This document shows, piece by piece, positions 54,081 through 64,000 of a stretch of DNA of 64,000 nt. Numbering within the stretch: position 1 is the first letter of the stretch; each line of letters starts with the position of its first letter. The translations under genes and the position numbers were made by a program. Source of the stretch: Siderastrea radians (lineage: Eukaryota; Cnidaria; Anthozoa; Scleractinia; Rhizangiidae). Under the pieces are notes generated by a model. It was not told the origin of the DNA and did not search any database. It saw only the letters and a program-made list of their open reading frames with translations. Where the stretch lies: the NCBI GenBank assembly GCA_964017195.1, contig OZ024887.1, forward strand, positions 66,206,228 through 66,270,227, written 5' to 3'.

Positions 54081-54759
54081 AGTATAAATCACGTCCCAGA
54101 AGGGGGGGGGGGGGGGAGGACAACAAAAACACCCATAGAAACTTAGTTGCAGGATATGACTCTAAAAGCCTGCGTTACATAATGTGCAATGTTTAATTTT
54201 GGGGCTCACGGATTTAACGTTAAATCCGTTTTTCTCATTTTACGATGCCGTAAGTCGAAAATATACATTAGGGATACTGATTTATGGTCTAATTCGCTTT
54301 GAAATCTATGGGGAGCATCATATTTCAATCAGCACTCAATTTAAAATGTTTGTTCTTTGTACTTCCGACTATTAAACAGCCTCGAAAACTAACAGAAACG
54401 TTCCTAGATCAAAAAGCCAAACAGCCCAATATCCATACTATGTACAGGCTTATCTGAACTGTTGCCGAGGTATGTAATGTAATTTTAGGCTAATTAGTGC
54501 CCCAAGTTTTTGTAGTTGTACTTACCAAGTCGCCTCTCGCTTGAATCAAAATCGAAACTTATAAATGATCCTTTTATATGCTACTCTTCCTTATTTTCCT
54601 CGAAACTGAGAGCAATTTATCATATTTAACGATCAGTCATATGTATAAAATACGATATCAATAATTAAGGCCACGTCAGGTTATTTACAACAGCCATTTT
54701 TTTACATTCAAATTGAACTTAAAACGGTCAATTTTACCGAGGTGTTTCTTATGGTAGGT

Positions 54760-55120
54760 TCGACAAACGAAGCACTTGTAAACCAATAGGACCAAAGCAC
54801 AAAGCACCCCAGCTCAAAACCCAAGCAATCTGAACTCGAAAACGAAACACGCGTCCCGACTCGAAACCGAAGCACCCTAACTCGAAAACGAACTCTAAGG
54901 TGCGGGATTGCAGAAAAACGCCGCACACTCATTTGCATCCCATTGAATAACAAAAGAATAACAAAACAGTACATTTGTTATATGCCTCGTTCTTTTAAAC
55001 TCTGAATTAATTTTCCGCAATCCCGCACCTCACTCAAAACGAAGCACCCTACTAGTCCTACTGGTTCGAAAACGAAGCTCTCCCTGAACTCGAAAACGAA
55101 GCAACCTAAACTCGAACACC
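54760..55120. repeat. Minisatellite CTCGAAAACGAAGCACC, array 2
   Basis: Repeated CTCGAAAACGAA and CGAAGCACCCTAACTCG words, again split by a MITE (54898-55030). Confidence 0.6.
54898..55030. mobile_element. 133-bp MITE with AGGTGCGGGATTGC termini
   Basis: AGGTGCGGGATTGCAGAAAA and the right-end TTTTCCGCAATCCCGCACCT form near-perfect inverted termini. Inserted in minisatellite array 2. Confidence 0.8.
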
Positions 55121-55259
55121 AACACTAAATACACTTAGGTTGCCAAAATGGGAATTCAAAAGCGTATATCAACCATACTTCAACAGCGTTACATTTATTT
55201 TGCCTACACTGTTATTACATTTTAAATACTACTGAGCAGTTGCTTAAATTGAAGACATG

Positions 55260-55610
55260 AGAATTGCGTTCACTCATTCCAAACATTCAAATACCAAAAG
55301 TTTACCTTTTTAGTGTTCTTTGGGATCCTTTGACTGTTCCTGGCCAGCAGCTCTTTGTCATCTACGACGACGATATCCCTCTTCGACGTTTTCTTCTCAT
55401 TTGTTTCAGCCCCTTGTCAACGCTGCCGATTGAGACTTCTTCATACTTATCCGCCTGGTTGAAGCTAAACAACCCTTCTGTTGCCTCTTCAATGCTGATC
55501 TGGGCGTTTTCGTAGTCCCCTAGCAAATTCTCAAAGTCATTGCCAGAATCATTGAACCATTAAAACTGCTTTGCGTAAGGAAAATGTCTTCCTCGGAATC
55601 ACTCATTTCT
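55260..55610 (-). pseudogene. Acidic ORF remnant
   Basis: On the minus strand an ATG near 55606 starts MSDSEEDIFLTQSSFN; a frameshift near 55560 leads to NDFENLLGDYENAQISIEEA and then KQMRRKRRRG. An acidic N-terminus followed by a basic segment resembles DNA-transposase leaders. No downstream catalytic domain seen. Confidence 0.3.
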
Positions 55611-55619
55611 AACCTCGTT

Positions 55620-56595
55620 GTAGTAAAGTGGTGAAAAAGTGGTTGCAAATTTGTCAAAGTTGTCAGTACTATTAGGCAATTACAAAATCCCAGTGCGTAT
55701 TTTCGGAATCTTTAATCTATTGTAAAGCTTGTTTGGCACGCGCATTGGTTATCTTGGTCGGCGTATCAAAAACGAAAAAAACAACCTGTTTATTATAAAT
55801 TTTTACAATGTGGAAACCCCAGTGCGTCTTTCGGAACCTTTTTGCTATTGTTTAGTGTGAGTCCGGAAAAATATTTGTTTTCCTCCAGCGTACTGACATC
55901 AAAACAACGAAGAAAAGCGTGTTTCCTATTGGTTTACGCCACAATTGATACCTCGCCCATGTGAAGAGGGGCGCCCTCGGTGAATAAATCACATATCCCC
56001 TCGCTGCCTAAAAATAACCCTTACATATTCTTATTGAAAGTAGCGGTCAACGCAAATAACTTCAAATTCGCCAGATTTTACTGTTTTGAGCCCCAAGAAG
56101 TAGAAAACAGGATATCTAAGGTAAATCTCCGTCTATTTTGAGCTCAAATTTTAAATATTGCTTCCAACTATTTCGGGATAATACAAACCTTACAATTCCT
56201 ATAACATTAAAGTAGACACAGTATGTCTGGGTACCTTGTTGTGTTCCTCGTGCATAAAAGACAAATATTATATTTGTAATTTTTTTAAATTTTTTTTACA
56301 AATTTAGCCCTGAAGCAAAAACATAAATATCTTATACTGACACTGATTTTTCGTTTTTGAGGCAGTTAGCATCTTCTACATCCAAAGCCATCTGTATCAA
56401 CCTTAATGTGTTGATCTTTAGTTGTTAACTTCAAGTTAACAACCTTAAAATTATTAACCTTCCATTATGACTTCTCAGTGCAGTTCTTGTCTATTGATCT
56501 TGTTCCAAATGAGCACTCTTCCTCCAAACAGCTTCAAATACTCCAGCTAAAACGCGAGCAACAGCACTTTCCCCAACCTCCTATGGACACATAAT
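55620..56595. other. Intergenic stretch without a supported gene
   Basis: Contains a partial duplication (CCAGTGCGTATTTTCGGAAT at 55690, CCAGTGCGTCTTTCGGAACC at 55820). AT-rich; no gene. Confidence 0.4.
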
Positions 56596-56599
56596 TTAA

Positions 56600-57552
56600 C
56601 CCTATTTAGCCTGGGGGGGGGGGGAGGGCACATTGTGCCCGCACTGACTTTAACGAGTTATAACTTTTAAACGGCCCGACGAATAATCACCAAAACTCGT
56701 GACTTTTCCTGAAATTTATTAGAGAAACTTTTCCTGTGTCAATGGCGTGTCAATGACGATTGACGTTTCCATAGCAACCGTTTACTCAGGAGGTGTTTTC
56801 ACTATTTTTGGTCTTTTTTCAGTCCTTTTTTCAGTTTTTCTCCTTCGTTTAAAAAAAGAAGCTAGTCCTTTACTTTTTTGTGCTTGTTTTGATTATGTAT
56901 GTTTCTTAAAACAAATTCATATATTTTTCGATGACGTCATTGTTAACTGTATGACTGCATGCTCGGGATTCAAAATGGCGGCTCAAAATTCAAAATGGCT
57001 GCTTTATGACGTCATTGTGACGTCATAAAACGCCATAATCGACACGTCGTAAGCCCAATCTGTTAAGCTAACGACGTCAGGAGCCCATTACCCGGAGCGT
57101 CCAACTGCCATAAATTCGTGCAACAGCGTTTTTACAAGTAGGTTTATTTTAAGATAAGCTTTTCCCGCGAAAATGACTGTTTCCGATGACGTCTGCATTA
57201 AATCTTCGCTACTACTTCCCTTATAAACACTGAAATTATCGCTTGAAATACTGTCAGAACACTCCGATAAAGATTCCTCGCTGGTCACTGGTATCTGTTA
57301 TGTTTATTTCCAGCGTAGACGAGTTGTCGTAGTTTCGTACTCAGTCTATTATTAATTATGCAGTCGCTTTTTGATTGGCTATTTCAACCAATTCGCGGGA
57401 AAAGCTTATCTAAAAATAAATTCTTTTGCTAAGGTTCATCACAAGAGCGCGAATACTTTTTGAGATCTATAGGGGGGCACAAAGGGGGCACAAAAAAGGG
57501 GGTGCCCCCCCTGCAGGCTCAGAAACTCAACAAAAACCAAGACGAAATAGGG
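56600..57552. mobile_element. TTAA-flanked piggyBac-like MITE
   Basis: TTAA at 56596-56599 and 57553-57556 flank CCCTATTTAGCCTGGGG and the inverted end AAATAGGG. Terminal CCC/GGG with TTAA is the piggyBac pattern. A minus-strand acidic ORF (57088-57288, MTSEESLSECSDSISSDNFS) may be a leftover transposase N-terminus. Several TGACGTCA words lie in the middle. Confidence 0.65.
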
Positions 57553-57556
57553 TTAA

Positions 57557-59313
57557 GTTCATCACACAGTCTCTTTCCTCCTTCACTAAGTATCCAAGTA
57601 GACGGAAATCCTTTGGAGACATCTGCACACAGGCCATAGTATTTGAAGGTGCAACAGTGAGAGAGAAATTCGTGGAGGCGATAGGCCCAGGGAACATCTT
57701 TGTTGGAGGATACAGTGTTATGAATCATTACTAGAGTTTTGAGTAGCAATTTGCAGACCAGCGGCCCGTTCAGGATAACTTCCTGGCCCTAAAAGTATTT
57801 TTTAAAGTCTGTTATTTATTGATTGGTGAAAATTATGGGGGCAAACTCACTGATGTGTTCCGTAAAATTATAACAATTTTAAAATTTACCTTTCAACTGA
57901 CGGTTTGTTCGAAAGACCGGCTTTCATGTCTTGTAAATTCACTGAAAACGCCAGCAACAAGCACATCGGACTTAAAAAGGATAAGATAATTGTTAGGAGC
58001 AACAATAGAATGCATGTACCTATAGAATGTATGTGTCAATCTTCTCCTGTTTTCAGATGAGTTTGTACGGTCTGTAATTATGACAATCATTGTCATCATC
58101 ATTAATTACAGTTCTATTAAAGGGGTTATTTTCAATTTTAACTGGTAAACGAGGATGGAAGGTTGAATTCAGTCTCTCTATCAACCCTGACAGCCAGAGC
58201 TTATATCCTTGCTGGCTTTCGGCATCCATCGTGTTACGAGCTTAAGGCATCTCGACTTCATTTCCCTTGCTGTCTTTGAAAACTGGAACTATCCCGTCGT
58301 CATCTACATCGTCGTGATGTTGTGTTGTGTGCTTCTTTAGGGAATAGAGCGTTTTAAATTCTCTTTGCAAGAGAAACATTCTGCAGTTATCATTGCCATG
58401 TTCATTGTTGACTCGAAGTCTAGTTCTACGATGTGTGTCTAGGAACGGAAGTAAGGAAAATTTCACACGCGCTAGCAACAAAGAAATGTCAATCAATCAT
58501 TTAATATTTGCATTTTTGAAACGTAGACATCGTAGTTCGATTTTAAAAAATGAGTAAACTTGGGCAGGAGCTTAACGATAAACAAAAAATAAACCAATAC
58601 TATCCATGAGAACACTTTTTTTCCAATAAAGGCAAAAGAATTGACAGTTTTGTTGTAAGCGAGTGAGATGCGATAGTCGTGATATACGCCAGTCCACACC
58701 CCCTTTCCCACACTCGAAATAAAAACGTGCGAAATAGTCATCATACAGACCCGCGTTTACTCGACTGATTTTTCAGGAATACTATTCAACTAATACCGAC
58801 GGAATGTTTGAAGAAACTGAGGGGAAATCAATCGTCACACTCGTCCCCGCTATCTTCACGGAAAGGAACACAGAAAGAAAAAGAAAAAGGTGTGGAAAAA
58901 GAGGTGCAATGAGGAATATAGAAAAGAAAGGCGACTGCAGAAAAAAGCACATGTAGGTGAACAAGGAGCGTCTTGTATCGGCTAAGCAGTATCCGACGTT
59001 CTGCCTTCTTAATAAGAGCAAAATTTATAGCGTTGGGATAGATGAAACGAAGCAGCAGAATGAGAGGCGATCTACACACGCCGTTTGTCTGCCTCAAGAG
59101 GAAGAGAACTAGGTCATCGAAAAAGAAAAGCCGAATTCACTGATCGTGATGACCCTGAGCGAAGTTTTTGAGCTTCATTTTCTGAGATAATTTCGGACAC
59201 GACTGCATTGGTTGCCTCGGACAGACCATCTGCGATTAAGCTTGCCTGTCTACTGAGTGAACCCATGTGATAATATCGGAATTGAATCGTCGATTTTAAA
59301 ACGATACCATCGT
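57557..59313. other. Intergenic stretch without a supported gene
   Basis: Short ORFs only; the minus-strand ORF at 58242-58496 has a KKHTTQHHDDVDDDG stretch but no complete zinc finger. Nothing else recognised. Confidence 0.35.
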
Positions 59314-59322
59314 TTCACAGAG

Positions 59323-59470
59323 TAGCCTGATCCAGGCTCTCAGATAGTAGGGTCGGCACGAAGACAAGGGGTCGGCGCGAAGACAAGTCTCTCCCCAGCC
59401 CCCGCGCGTTTTTTCGCCCTCGTTTTCTCTTCGCCCTTTTCCCCACTATCTCGGAGCCTGGAACAGGCTA
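59323..59470. mobile_element. 148-bp MULE-like MITE with 9-bp duplication
   Basis: Termini TAGCCTGATCCAGGCTCTCA and the inverted TAGCCTGTTCCAGGCTCCGA, with CTATCT/AGATAG further in. TTCACAGAG occurs immediately on both sides (59314-59322, 59471-59479), a perfect 9-bp target duplication as in Mutator-type elements. Confidence 0.85.
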
Positions 59471-59860
59471 TTCACAGAGCGGCTTGCTTTACAAGTAAAT
59501 CCATAACGTTGTTTTCCGCGATGTAGTGACGATTCCGGAGGGGAAACAATAAAATCTTCCCTTATCATTGTGCGCACCAATTTATTCAAATATTGAAGCG
59601 AGTACTGCTTGAGAGAGTACCTGCATTTGCAGTTTTACGGATTATTATTTGCTGTTGTAAAATACTCTGCAAAGGCAAAACAAAAAAAAACAAAAAATAG
59701 CGAAACAGTCATTTTCCGCGCTTTTCTTGATCTGAAATATTTCAGTTCACGCGACAAAAATTGTACGCTTTGTACCCTGTGAACAGTCTCTTTCGATCTT
59801 CTTGGAAAATAAAGATATTCTCAATTTTCACGGAAAGATCTTAGGAGCGGCTCTGCTTGA

Positions 59861-60433
59861 TAGGCTTGGATAAATTCTGCCGGCAGAATTTCGAGCATAA
59901 TAAGCGATTTTTGAGGCGAGCATTCCGCCGGCATAATAAGGCATTTTCGAGCAGAATTTGAGCAGAATAAGGGAAAATCAGCGGCACTAATGATATGCAT
60001 AACAGATTTAACAAAAATTTAAAACTAAATAAAAAGCAAATGGAAAATACCTTGTGTTGGATACGTTGATAATTTCCTGTCTTTAGAGTTTACACAGTCT
60101 TTACTCTTTATGCATTTATTTGATGTTCCTTTTTGTAAGATGCTAATAAAAAATTCACTGTTTCGTCTAATAGTAGTGACATAAAGTAAGATGAATTACA
60201 ATTTTACTACGCATAATGAATATCTAATTAGTTTTTAGGGGTTAGGCCCAGGCTCCGTTCTATATTTGCGAAAATAAATACGGCCCGAAGAGCCGAAAAT
60301 TTTTTTGGGTACCGAGCATAATTTGAGCAGAATAAGGGTGTCCGAAAAGAATTTCGAGCAGAATAAGCGATTTTTACGAGCCCTGCCGGCAGGCAGAATA
60401 AGCCATTTTAAGAGCAGAATTTATCCAAGCCTA
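59861..60433. mobile_element. 573-bp hAT-like MITE with 8-bp duplication
   Basis: Perfect inverted termini TAGGCTTGGATAAATTCTGC / GCAGAATTTATCCAAGCCTA; CTGCTTGA on both sides (59853-59860, 60434-60441), the 8-bp duplication of hAT elements. The interior repeats GAGCAGAATAAGCGATTTT-like words. Confidence 0.9.
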
Positions 60434-60690
60434 CTGCTTGAACGGTACACATTTCTAGCCAACCAAACAAAAATACTAAGCGACTCTTGAAAATTCTTTG
60501 GTCATTTTTATTTCGGCTCTGGTTTCCATCGCAGGATTTCAAATTAGACGGTGAAACAAGAGCTTGAAAGAATACCGATGCATGGCTTAGCTCGCAACAA
60601 AATCCAGCTGCGAGCGTTGAAAACCACCATTACAGGACCCCTTTGATAACAGTACGTATGTACTGAAGGGCCATCCTGTTTAAAAATTCG

Positions 60691-60714
60691 TTATTATTAT
60701 TATTATTATTATTA
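60691..60714. repeat. (TTA)n microsatellite
   Basis: Eight uninterrupted TTA trimers. Confidence 0.9.
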
Positions 60715-60966
60715 AGATCAAATTCCCTTTCACTCTGTGATTGGCTTAAACGATGCAGTCACTAAACTGGATTTTCTTAAAAATTTAATCATCTCAATGT
60801 TAGCGTCCATAGCAACTTGGCTTCCAACAGCGAGCCAAAAAATCCTCTATGAGGATTCTCATGACAGAGGCCAAAAATTAAGTGTTAAGTGTTATCGAGT
60901 TACCCCCATTCAGACCCTCCAGGAGGGCTCCTAAAGGAGGACAAAGCAAATGATCAAATGAGTTGA

Positions 60967-61362
60967 CCCCTGGGGGGGGGGGGGGTGACTTCCATACGAA
61001 AGTGACAGGGATGCTTGTTGTCTCGTTGAAGGGTGTAAATTGCAGATTTTGGTCTCACTTAGGGTGTTCAGGACAGAAAGCCAATATTTTTACTAATGAA
61101 GGTATTGCTTAGGGTAGACTATGAATGAAAACGGAAGATTCATGACAATGCTTCTAAAATCTAAAAACTGTATACAGCATTCGATATAAACATCTTTTGC
61201 CCAATTTAAATCACTATAGGTCTTATTTGGTTGTTTGTTTAAGCATGGTCTCCTTTAGGGGTCAAACAAAGTCTTAGCCACGCCCTTATTGGTCTCCTTT
61301 TGGGTTTTAATTCTATTTTCTGACGAGCATCCCCGTCCCTTTCATATGGGAGTCCCCCGTGG
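60967..61362. mobile_element. MITE with G-run termini
   Basis: After a G-run the left end reads TGACTTCCATACGAAAGTGA-CAGGGATGCTTGT; the right end, inverted, reads GACTCCCATATGAAAGGGAC-GGGGATGCTCGT. A common layout for small coral MITEs. Exact ends uncertain because of the G homopolymer. Confidence 0.6.
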
Positions 61363-61364
61363 AG

Positions 61365-61954
61365 GTGACGTCCAGCAGGCGTAAAGGAAATTGTGTGTGA
61401 TAGTTTCATGATGGCTTAACCACATCTAGGCTAGTCCCCTAATATACGCAGTAGTTCATAGTGGTCGTCACACAACGCTTCTCCCCCTCTAGTGTACCAA
61501 AGCTATGCATCAATATCGACTTCTTTTTCGTAAAAACAGTCAAAACAGGCCAAACGATCGGACGACGGTTACCCCCCTCCCTCAGAAAAAAAATGGGCCC
61601 CGGGAAAAAAGAACGGTTTTCGCTACACTCAGTTTACACGTAAAATGAATCACCCCAAACAATTATATCCAATATATAACATTTATTTTCCAAACAGATT
61701 GCTTCCAGTTTAATAAATATATCACCAATAATTTATTTGTCACGATATCTGCTTCTTGCGGAAGATATATTTTCTACATGTCAGGTACAAAATGCAATCC
61801 GCCTATATATTAGTATAGATATCCTATTTACATATCTTTAAATTTACAACTCTTTACAACTTTTTTGCAAGGTCAATTTCTTTCTAGTAGAATAAACTGA
61901 TAGCTTTTACTTAAAAATATGACTAAGACGTCCTTTTTTTCCTGAACAGTAACA
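61365..61954. other. 3' flank of the cytokine-like gene
   Basis: Contains the 3' UTR on the minus strand. AT-rich around 61690-61900, where a polyadenylation signal is likely, although I cannot single one out. No other gene. Confidence 0.4.
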
Positions 61955-62167
61955 TTAGGATCCAATCATGTGGCCAAGATCTCTGTGGAAACGTGTCAGC
62001 AGATTGCGAAGATCTCTTACAATGACATAATTTCTGACATCACACACAGCCCTCGATCCGGGGTCTTTGTTGTTGTCTGTTGAATCCTCCTCTAATATGA
62101 CTTCCGTAAAGGTCATTTCAACACTGGTCATTTGATAATTTTCCTTGTTAATTTCACCAATAATTTC
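61955..62167 (-). CDS. Cytokine-like gene, last exon
   Basis: Acceptor AATTCTTCCAG at 62168. Encodes EIIGEINKENYQMTSVEMTF and, after an acidic loop, RAVCDVRNYVIVRDLRNLLT to the stop TAA at 61957-61955. 71 codons including stop, phase 0 in. Confidence 0.7.
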   Translation of the reverse strand, partial: EIIGEINKENYQMTSVEMTFTEVILEEDSTDNNKDPGSRAVCDVRNYVIVRDLRNLLTRFHRDLGHMIGS

Positions 62168-63982
62168 CTGGAAGAATTAACAAAGGTAGCTGTAGTTGAC
62201 CATGTTTACCAAAGAGGGGGAGAGAATATCATGTTTACTAATTGGGGGGGGGAGGGGAGAATATCATGTTTACTAATGGGGGGGTGGTAGGTGCTCGCTT
62301 GAAAATATGAGCAATACAGAACAAACTCTAATTTTCTTTCTTCTATTCTGGCCCTTTAAAAAGACTAGTCTGACTAGTCGAAATATTGGCAATTAAATAT
62401 GTCCTATACCTTTTTCTGTTGCACTATCCTGCAATTGTAAGTTATTTCAAAACAGGGAATGTGCAGACACCAAGGGTAAAATAGGGGATAAATTTTAACC
62501 ATTTTGGTTTGCAATAGGGTATGAAAAAACTCATATATAATGATATTATATTTTGGTCTTAGGTAGACCGAGTAGGGTCTCAAGCTCTGGCCATAAAACA
62601 CTAGGATAACGCTTGGGTTTATTAATAGCTGTCGGGGCTTTATAGTAAAAGATCTTACCAGAAATTCTTTGGTAATTTCGTCGAGTTGGTTCTCCAGTTG
62701 TCCTGATCTTGGTGGGTCAGGGGGTGAGACATCGTTTCTTCTTAGCTGTAGGAAGTAAAACAAAACAAGTTGTGAAAGATGAAATCGTCCCAAATATTTT
62801 TTTGAAAGAATTGACAATGATTGATGCAGACAATTCTCTATGCCTATCATCCACTTAATTTTACCATTTGATAAAAGTGCTATCGTTCAAGCTTAGTTCT
62901 ACTTTTGTTTTTAATTTGTGGATTAATTTTTGTGCGCCGCAGTTCAAAGAGGTGCACGCATTGGTTAGATCAAGCTCAACATGCCAGCTCCTATAGTTGA
63001 GTTACACCAACATTAGCTCTTGCAAATAAAATATCACTCGAGAAGATGCGAAAAGCAATCGGCTACATCTTGTGCTCCTCAAAGCACTTTTCTTGTAACG
63101 TCCTTTGAGTTCTTTCCAATTCATGAGTGCTTTTGATATAAAGTTCAATTATACACTCGAACGCGTTTCCACTTTTAACGCTTCAGTTGATGCGAAAACT
63201 CAAAAATTAAATTTGCAAGTTATAATTTTTCTCACCACTGTCCACATCAAGCTCGTGATGTCCGTTATCAGTGAAGCCATCTGCTCACTTAGTTCCTGTC
63301 CCGGTTCATCTGTGCTCTTAGTTACCAGTCTCACAGCCGCGTGGAAAAGCCGGAATCTTTGGAGATCATCTTCCATGATAGTTACGTCAGTTTTCTGTTG
63401 AAGGAGTTAAAAAGGTGCGTCAAGGTGGTTCTTGAAACTGTAAATGAAATTCTAGTTCTAGTTCAACGTACTTTCCAGCGCTGAAAATTCACATTGAGAG
63501 ACTTGAGGTCTTAATCAATTACAATTCATTCAAAAGCCTTTTCTAAGACTCAGCATCCTTTGCAGATGTCATGTAGCAACCGCGACCTTCCGGCTAAGCT
63601 AATCATGTGGATTTGTCCTTGTTACAACCTGTTTTTTTTTATAAGTTCACAAGTCAGCAATTATTACTAGTCAGAAATTTCAGGTCTATTTGATTTTCGG
63701 GATTCTCGGTTGATTTGGAAAATTTTTGTTTCAGAGAAACTCTATTCGACTCTCTGCCACCTCTGCCACACCCAAATCAGTCAACTTTGTCCTTGAGTTA
63801 GACTTCGAGATTAAAGCGAATGTGTTTTAGGGGGCGTTTTACGCTTCAAAACACAGTGGAAAAGACATCAGACAAAATCGCATTGTTATACTAACCCTCT
63901 TGACTAAAGATCTTGAAAGTTCCGGAAATTCCAGGTGATTAACCTCGTCGATATTCACTCCGTGACGAAGAAGTAATGGCGC
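61955..63982 (-). CDS. Candidate helical-cytokine-like gene (IL-6/CNTF-type?), last four exons
   Basis: Four exons on the minus strand (63982-63896, 63394-63236, 62745-62659, 62167-61955) encode 29, 53, 29 and 70 residues, with GT-AG introns all in phase 0; the 5' part lies outside the window. The predicted protein has a long amphipathic helix (MEDDLQRFRLFHAAVRLVTK), a second one (QELSEQMASLITDITSLMWT), a proline-containing loop (NDVSPPDPPRSGQ), and a final leucine/arginine helix (VRNYVIVRDLRNLLTRFHRD) close to the C-terminus. Phase-0 introns and a terminal helix of type xLRDLxxxLxRxxRDL are hallmarks of four-helix cytokines such as CNTF/CLCF1. No other family recognised; identity is inference, the gene model is solid. 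Confidence 0.5.
62200..62300. repeat. Short tandem repeat in the last intron
   Basis: AGAATATCATGTTTACTAAT plus a G-run occurs twice, with a partial third copy (CCATGTTTACCAAAGAGGGG) before. Unit about 40 bp. Confidence 0.7.
62659..62745 (-). CDS. Cytokine-like gene, penultimate exon
   Basis: Acceptor TTACTTCCTACAG, donor CTG|GTAAGATC; 29 codons, phase 0 both sides. Encodes LRRNDVSPPDPPRSGQ and LENQLDEITKEFL. Confidence 0.7.
63236..63394 (-). CDS. Cytokine-like gene, exon with two helices
   Basis: Acceptor CTCCTTCAACAG, donor ACAGTG|GTGAGA; 53 codons, phase 0 both sides. Encodes KTDVTIMEDDLQRFRLFHAA followed by a second amphipathic helix ending SLMWTV. Confidence 0.7.
63896..63982 (-). CDS. 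Cytokine-like gene, upstream exon
   Basis: Acceptor ACATTTTCTCACAG, donor AAGAGG|GTTAGT; 29 codons, phase 0 both sides. Encodes APLLLRHGVNIDEVNHLEFP and then ELSRSLVKR. Its hydrophobic-then-FP pattern would fit the A-B loop of a long-chain cytokine. Upstream exons, including any signal peptide, are beyond the window. Confidence 0.65.
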
Positions 63983-64000
63983 CTGTGAGAAAATGTAGAC

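Larger units (their letters stand above)
51985..54665 (-). repeat. Four diverged modules each ending in a consensus 5' splice site
   Basis: On the minus strand a TATA-like AT(A)TATAAAAG, then AAGTTTCGATTTTGATTCAA and GCGAGAGGC, leads to TGGTAAGTAC. Donors lie at about 54528, 53855, 52632 and 52040. Copies at 52.5 and 54.5 kb share about 120 bp upstream and about 150 bp downstream; the other two are more diverged. Could be duplicated first exons with promoters, or repeats. Confidence 0.45.

Noticed and set aside
58242..58496. Zinc-finger protein (KKHTTQHHDD)
   Set aside because: The required cysteine pair at C2H2 spacing is absent.

Overview
The window is a piece of an animal nuclear genome, most likely an anthozoan cnidarian (stony coral or relative). 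Genes have GT-AG introns. A single-exon TPR-CHAT gene of the kind greatly expanded in corals is present, as is a homologue of the animal centrosomal gene CCDC57. About half of the sequence is made of interspersed DNA transposons, MITEs and LINE or Penelope-like fragments. Nothing bacterial is seen. All identifications come from reading the sequence and translations; no database search was run.

Layout. (1) 1-3.9 kb: the end of an integrated viral or virus-like element with tightly packed AT-rich genes: a lectin-fold-like fibre protein, a second trimeric-fibre-like protein broken by one frameshift and one stop, a small protein with a membrane hairpin, and a convergent gene resembling the late transcription factor VLTF3 of large DNA viruses. 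(2) 4-9.3 kb: repeats, mainly a TTAA-flanked transposon split by a MITE. (3) 9.6-25.6 kb (+): a CCDC57 homologue in at least 11 exons with consistent splice phases but four in-frame stops and one frameshift, so probably a decaying gene. Its introns hold at least five terminal-inverted-repeat elements. (4) 27.5-28.3 kb: a SINE-like composite. (5) 29.4-33.1 kb (-): an intact 1207-residue TPR-CHAT protein with the caspase-like His/Cys pair. (6) 33.5-44.4 kb: a hairpin-associated acidic ORF, then nested transposons, including a palindrome of about 1.4 kb. (7) 46-51 kb: a LINE reverse-transcriptase fragment with a microsatellite tail and a 2.5-kb TIR element. (8) 52-55 kb: four diverged copies of a minus-strand module ending in a consensus 5' splice site, mixed with a minisatellite and MITEs. 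(9) 56-61.4 kb: piggyBac-like, MULE-like and hAT-like MITEs with recognisable target-site duplications. (10) 61.9-64 kb (-): the last four exons of a small gene with all-phase-0 introns and helical segments, here proposed as a possible four-helix (IL-6/CNTF-type) cytokine.

The genes do not form an operon or one pathway. Points most worth follow-up are the cytokine-like gene, the TPR-CHAT protease, the viral remnant, the multi-stop CCDC57 locus, the minus-strand splice-donor modules and the long palindrome.
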